A stretch of DNA of 64,000 bases, taken from Staphylococcus saprophyticus subsp. saprophyticus ATCC 15305 = NCTC 7292. GTDB taxonomy: Bacteria; Bacillota; Bacilli; Staphylococcales; Staphylococcaceae. Positions 61,338 through 64,000 of the stretch are shown one piece after another. Position 1 is the stretch's first letter. Each line of letters begins with the position of its first letter. Under the pieces are notes generated by a model. The model saw only the letters and a program-made list of their open reading frames with translations. It had not been told where the DNA came from and ran no database searches. The position numbers were made by a program, and so were the translations under genes. The stretch spans positions 1,116,001-1,180,000 of the forward strand of contig NC_007350.1 of the NCBI RefSeq assembly GCF_000010125.1. The letters run 5' to 3'.

Positions 61338-63104
61338 ATGAGTAAACGTACAACATATTGTGGTTTAGTAACAGAATCTTTATTAGATCAAGAAGTTACA
61401 TTAAAGGGTTGGGTACACAACCGTAGAGATTTGGGAGGATTAATTTTTGTTGATTTACGTGACCGTGAAGGTTATGTACAAATCGTGTTTAATCCAGATT
61501 TTTCTGAAGAAGCATTGAAAACTGCTGAAACCGTAAGATCGGAATATGTTGTAGAGGTTAAAGGTCTAGTTAAAAAACGTGACCCTCAAACAGTCAATCC
61601 TAAAATTGCAACGGGTCAAGTAGAGGTGCAAGTATCAGAAATCAATATCATTAATAAATCAGAAACGCCACCTTTTGCTATTAATGAAGAAAATCAAAAT
61701 GTTGATGAAAACATTCGATTGAAATATAGATATCTTGATTTAAGACGACAAGAATTAGCACAAACTTTTAAAATGAGACATCAAACAACACGTTCAATAA
61801 GACAATATTTAGATAAAGAAGGCTTTTTTGATATCGAAACGCCAGTATTAACTAAATCAACGCCTGAAGGTGCGCGTGATTATCTTGTACCTTCTCGTGT
61901 ACATGATGGAGAGTTTTATGCATTACCACAATCACCTCAAATTTTTAAGCAGTTATTAATGATTAGTGGTTTTGATAAATACTATCAAATCGTCAAATGT
62001 TTCCGTGACGAAGATTTACGTGCCGACCGTCAACCAGAATTCACTCAAGTCGATATCGAAATGAGCTTTGTTGATCAAGAAGATGTCATGGATATGGGTG
62101 AAGAAATGTTGCAAAATGTCGTAAAAGATGTCAAAGATGTTGAAATTCCACGTCCATTCCCAAGAATGACATATAATGAAGCAATGGAACGTTATGGGTC
62201 AGATAAACCAGATACACGTTTTGAAATGGAGTTAATTAATGTATCTGAACTTGGCGAAGAGATGGACTTCAAAGTATTTAAAGATGCCGTTAATAATGAT
62301 GGCCAAGTTAAAGCAATCGTTGCAAAAGGGGCAGCTGATCAATATACTAGAAAAGATATTGATGCATTAACTGAATTTGTAAATATTTATGGCGCTAAAG
62401 GATTGGCTTGGGTCAAAGTGGTTGATGACGGTTTAAGTGGTCCAATCGCTAGATTCTTTGAAACAACACATATTGAAAAATTACAATCATTAACAAATGC
62501 AGAATCTGGAGATTTAGTATTATTTGTTGCTGATAAACCCAATGTTGTTGCTCAAAGTTTAGGTGCACTTAGACTTAAACTTGCAAGAGAGTTAGACTTA
62601 ATAGACGAATCTAAATTGAATTTCTTGTGGGTAACAGATTGGCCATTATTAGAATATGATGAAGATCTCAAACGCTATACTGCAGCACATCATCCATTCA
62701 CAGCACCAAAACAAGAAGATATTGAAAAATTAGATAGCGAACCTGAAAATGCACAAGCTAATGCATACGATGTTGTGTTAAATGGTTACGAATTAGGTGG
62801 CGGATCAATCAGAATCCATAACGGAGAGCTGCAAGCTAAAATGTTTGAAGTCTTAGGCTTTACTGAAGAACAAGCTCAGGAACAATTTGGTTTCTTACTT
62901 GATGCATTCAAATATGGTGCACCACCACATGGTGGTATTGCGTTAGGACTTGACCGTTTAGTTATGCTATTAACTGGTCGTACGAATTTACGTGATACGA
63001 TTGCATTCCCTAAAACGGCTTCAGCAACGTGTCTATTAACAGATGCACCAAGTGAAGTTTCTGAAAATCAATTAGAAGAACTATCATTACGTATACGTCA
63101 TTAA
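61338..63104 (+). CDS. aspS: Aspartyl-tRNA synthetase (bacterial type)
   Basis: 588 aa. N-terminal OB-fold anticodon domain (about 1-105; [19 protein letters not shown]), class II core with [20 protein letters not shown] (motif 2), the bacterial GAD insertion (about 290-420), and motif 3 [12 protein letters not shown]. Whether it also charges tRNA-Asn (non-discriminating) cannot be judged by eye. Second gene of hisS-aspS; no terminator is visible before the 6S RNA promoter. Confidence 0.96.
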   Translation: MSKRTTYCGLVTESLLDQEVTLKGWVHNRRDLGGLIFVDLRDREGYVQIVFNPDFSEEALKTAETVRSEYVVEVKGLVKKRDPQTVNPKIATGQVEVQVSEINIINKSETPPFAINEENQNVDENIRLKYRYLDLRRQELAQTFKMRHQTTRSIRQYLDKEGFFDIETPVLTKSTPEGARDYLVPSRVHDGEFYALPQSPQIFKQLLMISGFDKYYQIVKCFRDEDLRADRQPEFTQVDIEMSFVDQEDVMDMGEEMLQNVVKDVKDVEIPRPFPRMTYNEAMERYGSDKPDTRFEMELINVSELGEEMDFKVFKDAVNNDGQVKAIVAKGAADQYTRKDIDALTEFVNIYGAKGLAWVKVVDDGLSGPIARFFETTHIEKLQSLTNAESGDLVLFVADKPNVVAQSLGALRLKLARELDLIDESKLNFLWVTDWPLLEYDEDLKRYTAAHHPFTAPKQEDIEKLDSEPENAQANAYDVVLNGYELGGGSIRIHNGELQAKMFEVLGFTEEQAQEQFGFLLDAFKYGAPPHGGIALGLDRLVMLLTGRTNLRDTIAFPKTASATCLLTDAPSEVSENQLEELSLRIRH

Positions 63105-63126
63105 TATGTTCACGAAGTTTTAATTC

Positions 63127-63154
63127 TTGCTATATTTTAATATTGTGTTATGAT
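63127..63154 (+). promoter_or_regulatory. Promoter of 6S RNA
   Basis: TTGCTA (63127-63132), 16-bp spacer, TATGAT (63149-63154). Start expected near 63161, matching the 5' side of the 6S closing stem. Confidence 0.7.
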
Positions 63155-63162
63155 TATTCCAT

Positions 63163-63362
63163 AAGATAGTCATCTGTAGTGTTCGTAAGTTTGCTTCATA
63201 TTTGGGCCTAACACTCTTTGATCCGGGAGCCCAATGGGTTTTCTTGCAGCGCACACGCCTCATTTAGGAGGACTTGCAAAACAAGAAACAGGGCACCCAC
63301 CTGTTATAAGCAGGCCGAATGATCAAGCATTTTATAACTACGGCACTAACGGACTCTATCGG
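63163..63362 (+). ncRNA. ssrS: 6S RNA (SsrS), RNA polymerase-binding regulatory RNA
   Basis: About 200 nt folding end to end: GATAGT and TAGTG at the 5' side (63165-63181) pair with CACTA and ACTCTATC at 63344-63360. The central part is an open region flanked by long irregular stems (GGGAGCCCAATGGGTTTTCTTG, shown as landmarks GGGAGCCCA and GGGTTTTCTTG; TGCAAAACAAGAAACAGGGC). Location between aspS and tcdA is where B. subtilis keeps 6S-1 RNA (bsrA). In the family the RNA mimics an open promoter and sequesters SigA-RNA polymerase. Confidence 0.92.
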
Positions 63363-63393
63363 TACGCAAGACTTCGGTCTTGCGTATTTTTTT
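63363..63393 (+). terminator. Terminator of 6S RNA
   Basis: TACGCAAGAC/GTCTTGCGTA stem closed by a TTCG tetraloop, followed by seven T. Confidence 0.95.
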
Positions 63394-63499
63394 GATATTA
63401 AACGATAAACTATACTTTTAAAATACATGAACGACGAAAATATAATTTTGACAATATGATTTTTAAAATAAATAATTTTTTATGAATAAGGAGTATGAC

Positions 63500-64000
63500 A
63501 TGAAACACCAATTTTCTAGAAATGAATTAGCATACGGTCAGGAAGGCCTGGCGCTTTTAAAACAAAAGACTGTTGTTATCTTAGGTGTAGGTGGCGTAGG
63601 TTCATTCGCAGCTGAGGCACTTGCAAGAACTAATATTGGACATATTATTCTTATAGATAAAGATGATGTTGATATTACTAACCTCAACAGACAACTTCAC
63701 GCTTTGACAACAACCATTGGGCAAAGTAAAGTAACATTGATGGAGGAACGCATTAAACTTATTAATCCTGATTGTAAGTTGACACCTCTACATATGTTTT
63801 ATACTGAGGATACATATGAGGAATTATTTAATAATTATGATATCGATTATTTTGTCGATGCAAGTGATACAATTATGTATAAAGTTCATCTTATGAAAGA
63901 GTGTTTGGATAGAGGGATTTCTGTGATTTCGAGCATGGGTGCGGCAAATAAAACAGATCCTACAAAATTCCAAATTGCCGATATCTCAGAAACATATATG
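63500..64000 (+). CDS. tcdA: tRNA threonylcarbamoyladenosine dehydratase, 3'-truncated by window edge
   Basis: E1-like ThiF/MoeB-family enzyme that cyclises t6A to ct6A in tRNA. 167 codons are visible and remain open at the last base. The N terminus (HQFSRNELAYGQEGLALLK) precedes the ATP-binding loop VILGVGGVGSFAAEALAR. IDKDDVDITNLNRQL is the conserved Asp/Asn/Arg motif; FVDASDTIMYK follows. AAGGAG precedes the ATG at 63500. The position after aspS and 6S RNA agrees with Bacillus yrvM. Confidence 0.94.
   Translation, partial: MKHQFSRNELAYGQEGLALLKQKTVVILGVGGVGSFAAEALARTNIGHIILIDKDDVDITNLNRQLHALTTTIGQSKVTLMEERIKLINPDCKLTPLHMFYTEDTYEELFNNYDIDYFVDASDTIMYKVHLMKECLDRGISVISSMGAANKTDPTKFQIADISETYM

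Overview
This is a low-GC Firmicute chromosome segment that I place in the genus Staphylococcus. The reasons are the gene order (phoPR-polA-mutM-coaE-gapB-nrdR-dnaB-dnaI-thrS, hemAXCDBL-valS-folC, mreCD-rplU-prp-rpmA-obg, secDF-recJ-apt-rsh-dtd-lytH-hisS-aspS), AGGAGG-type ribosome binding sites with frequent TTG/GTG starts, mreC-mreD without mreB, and an L27 precursor with the staphylococcal-type N-terminal extension next to its protease Prp. IF3 and ClpX differ at a number of residues from the S. aureus proteins as I remember them. I therefore favour a coagulase-negative relative (haemolyticus/hominis/lugdunensis-like), but species cannot be fixed without a search.

Layout. 1-9.7 kb: the 3' part of icd, the phosphate two-component system phoPR, the DNA polymerase/repair/CoA cluster polA-mutM-coaE, and gluconeogenic gapB behind a promoter with cre-like and CcpN-like sites. 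9.9-15 kb: nrdR-dnaB-dnaI (replication initiation), then a Thr T-box and thrS. 15-18.3 kb: lysine riboswitch and lysP, then the L20 leader and infC-rpmI-rplT. 18.6-23.9 kb: a Nudix protein and a helical-repeat protein, trigger factor, clpX and the GTPase ysxC. 24-30.2 kb: the complete hemAXCDBL operon from glutamyl-tRNA to uroporphyrinogen III. 30.2-32.7 kb: a small accessory patch with an AbrB-family membrane protein, a decayed MFS transporter and minus-strand tag. 32.7-41.5 kb: Val T-box, valS-folC, a squalene/phytoene-synthase-like protein, comC, radC and a run of small proteins of unknown function. 41.8-50.2 kb: mreCD, the rplU-prp-rpmA ribosomal operon with its L21 leader, obg, an ACT protein, ruvAB, queA-tgt and yajC. 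50.6-63.1 kb: secDF, recJ-apt, rsh, dtd-lytH, a third T-box and hisS-aspS. 63.1-64 kb: 6S RNA and the start of tcdA.

The window is almost entirely core genome. There are no insertion sequences, CRISPR arrays, prophage genes, rRNA or tRNA genes that I can see. Its main interest is regulatory RNA: three T-boxes, a lysine riboswitch, two ribosomal-protein leaders and 6S RNA in 64 kb. Points worth a second look are the hisS-aspS T-box (its bulge predicts a tRNA with discriminator G, so not tRNA-His), the AUA start of infC, the cre/CcpN arrangement at gapB, the twin palindromes before phoP, and the prenyl-synthase-like protein with an altered second Asp motif.
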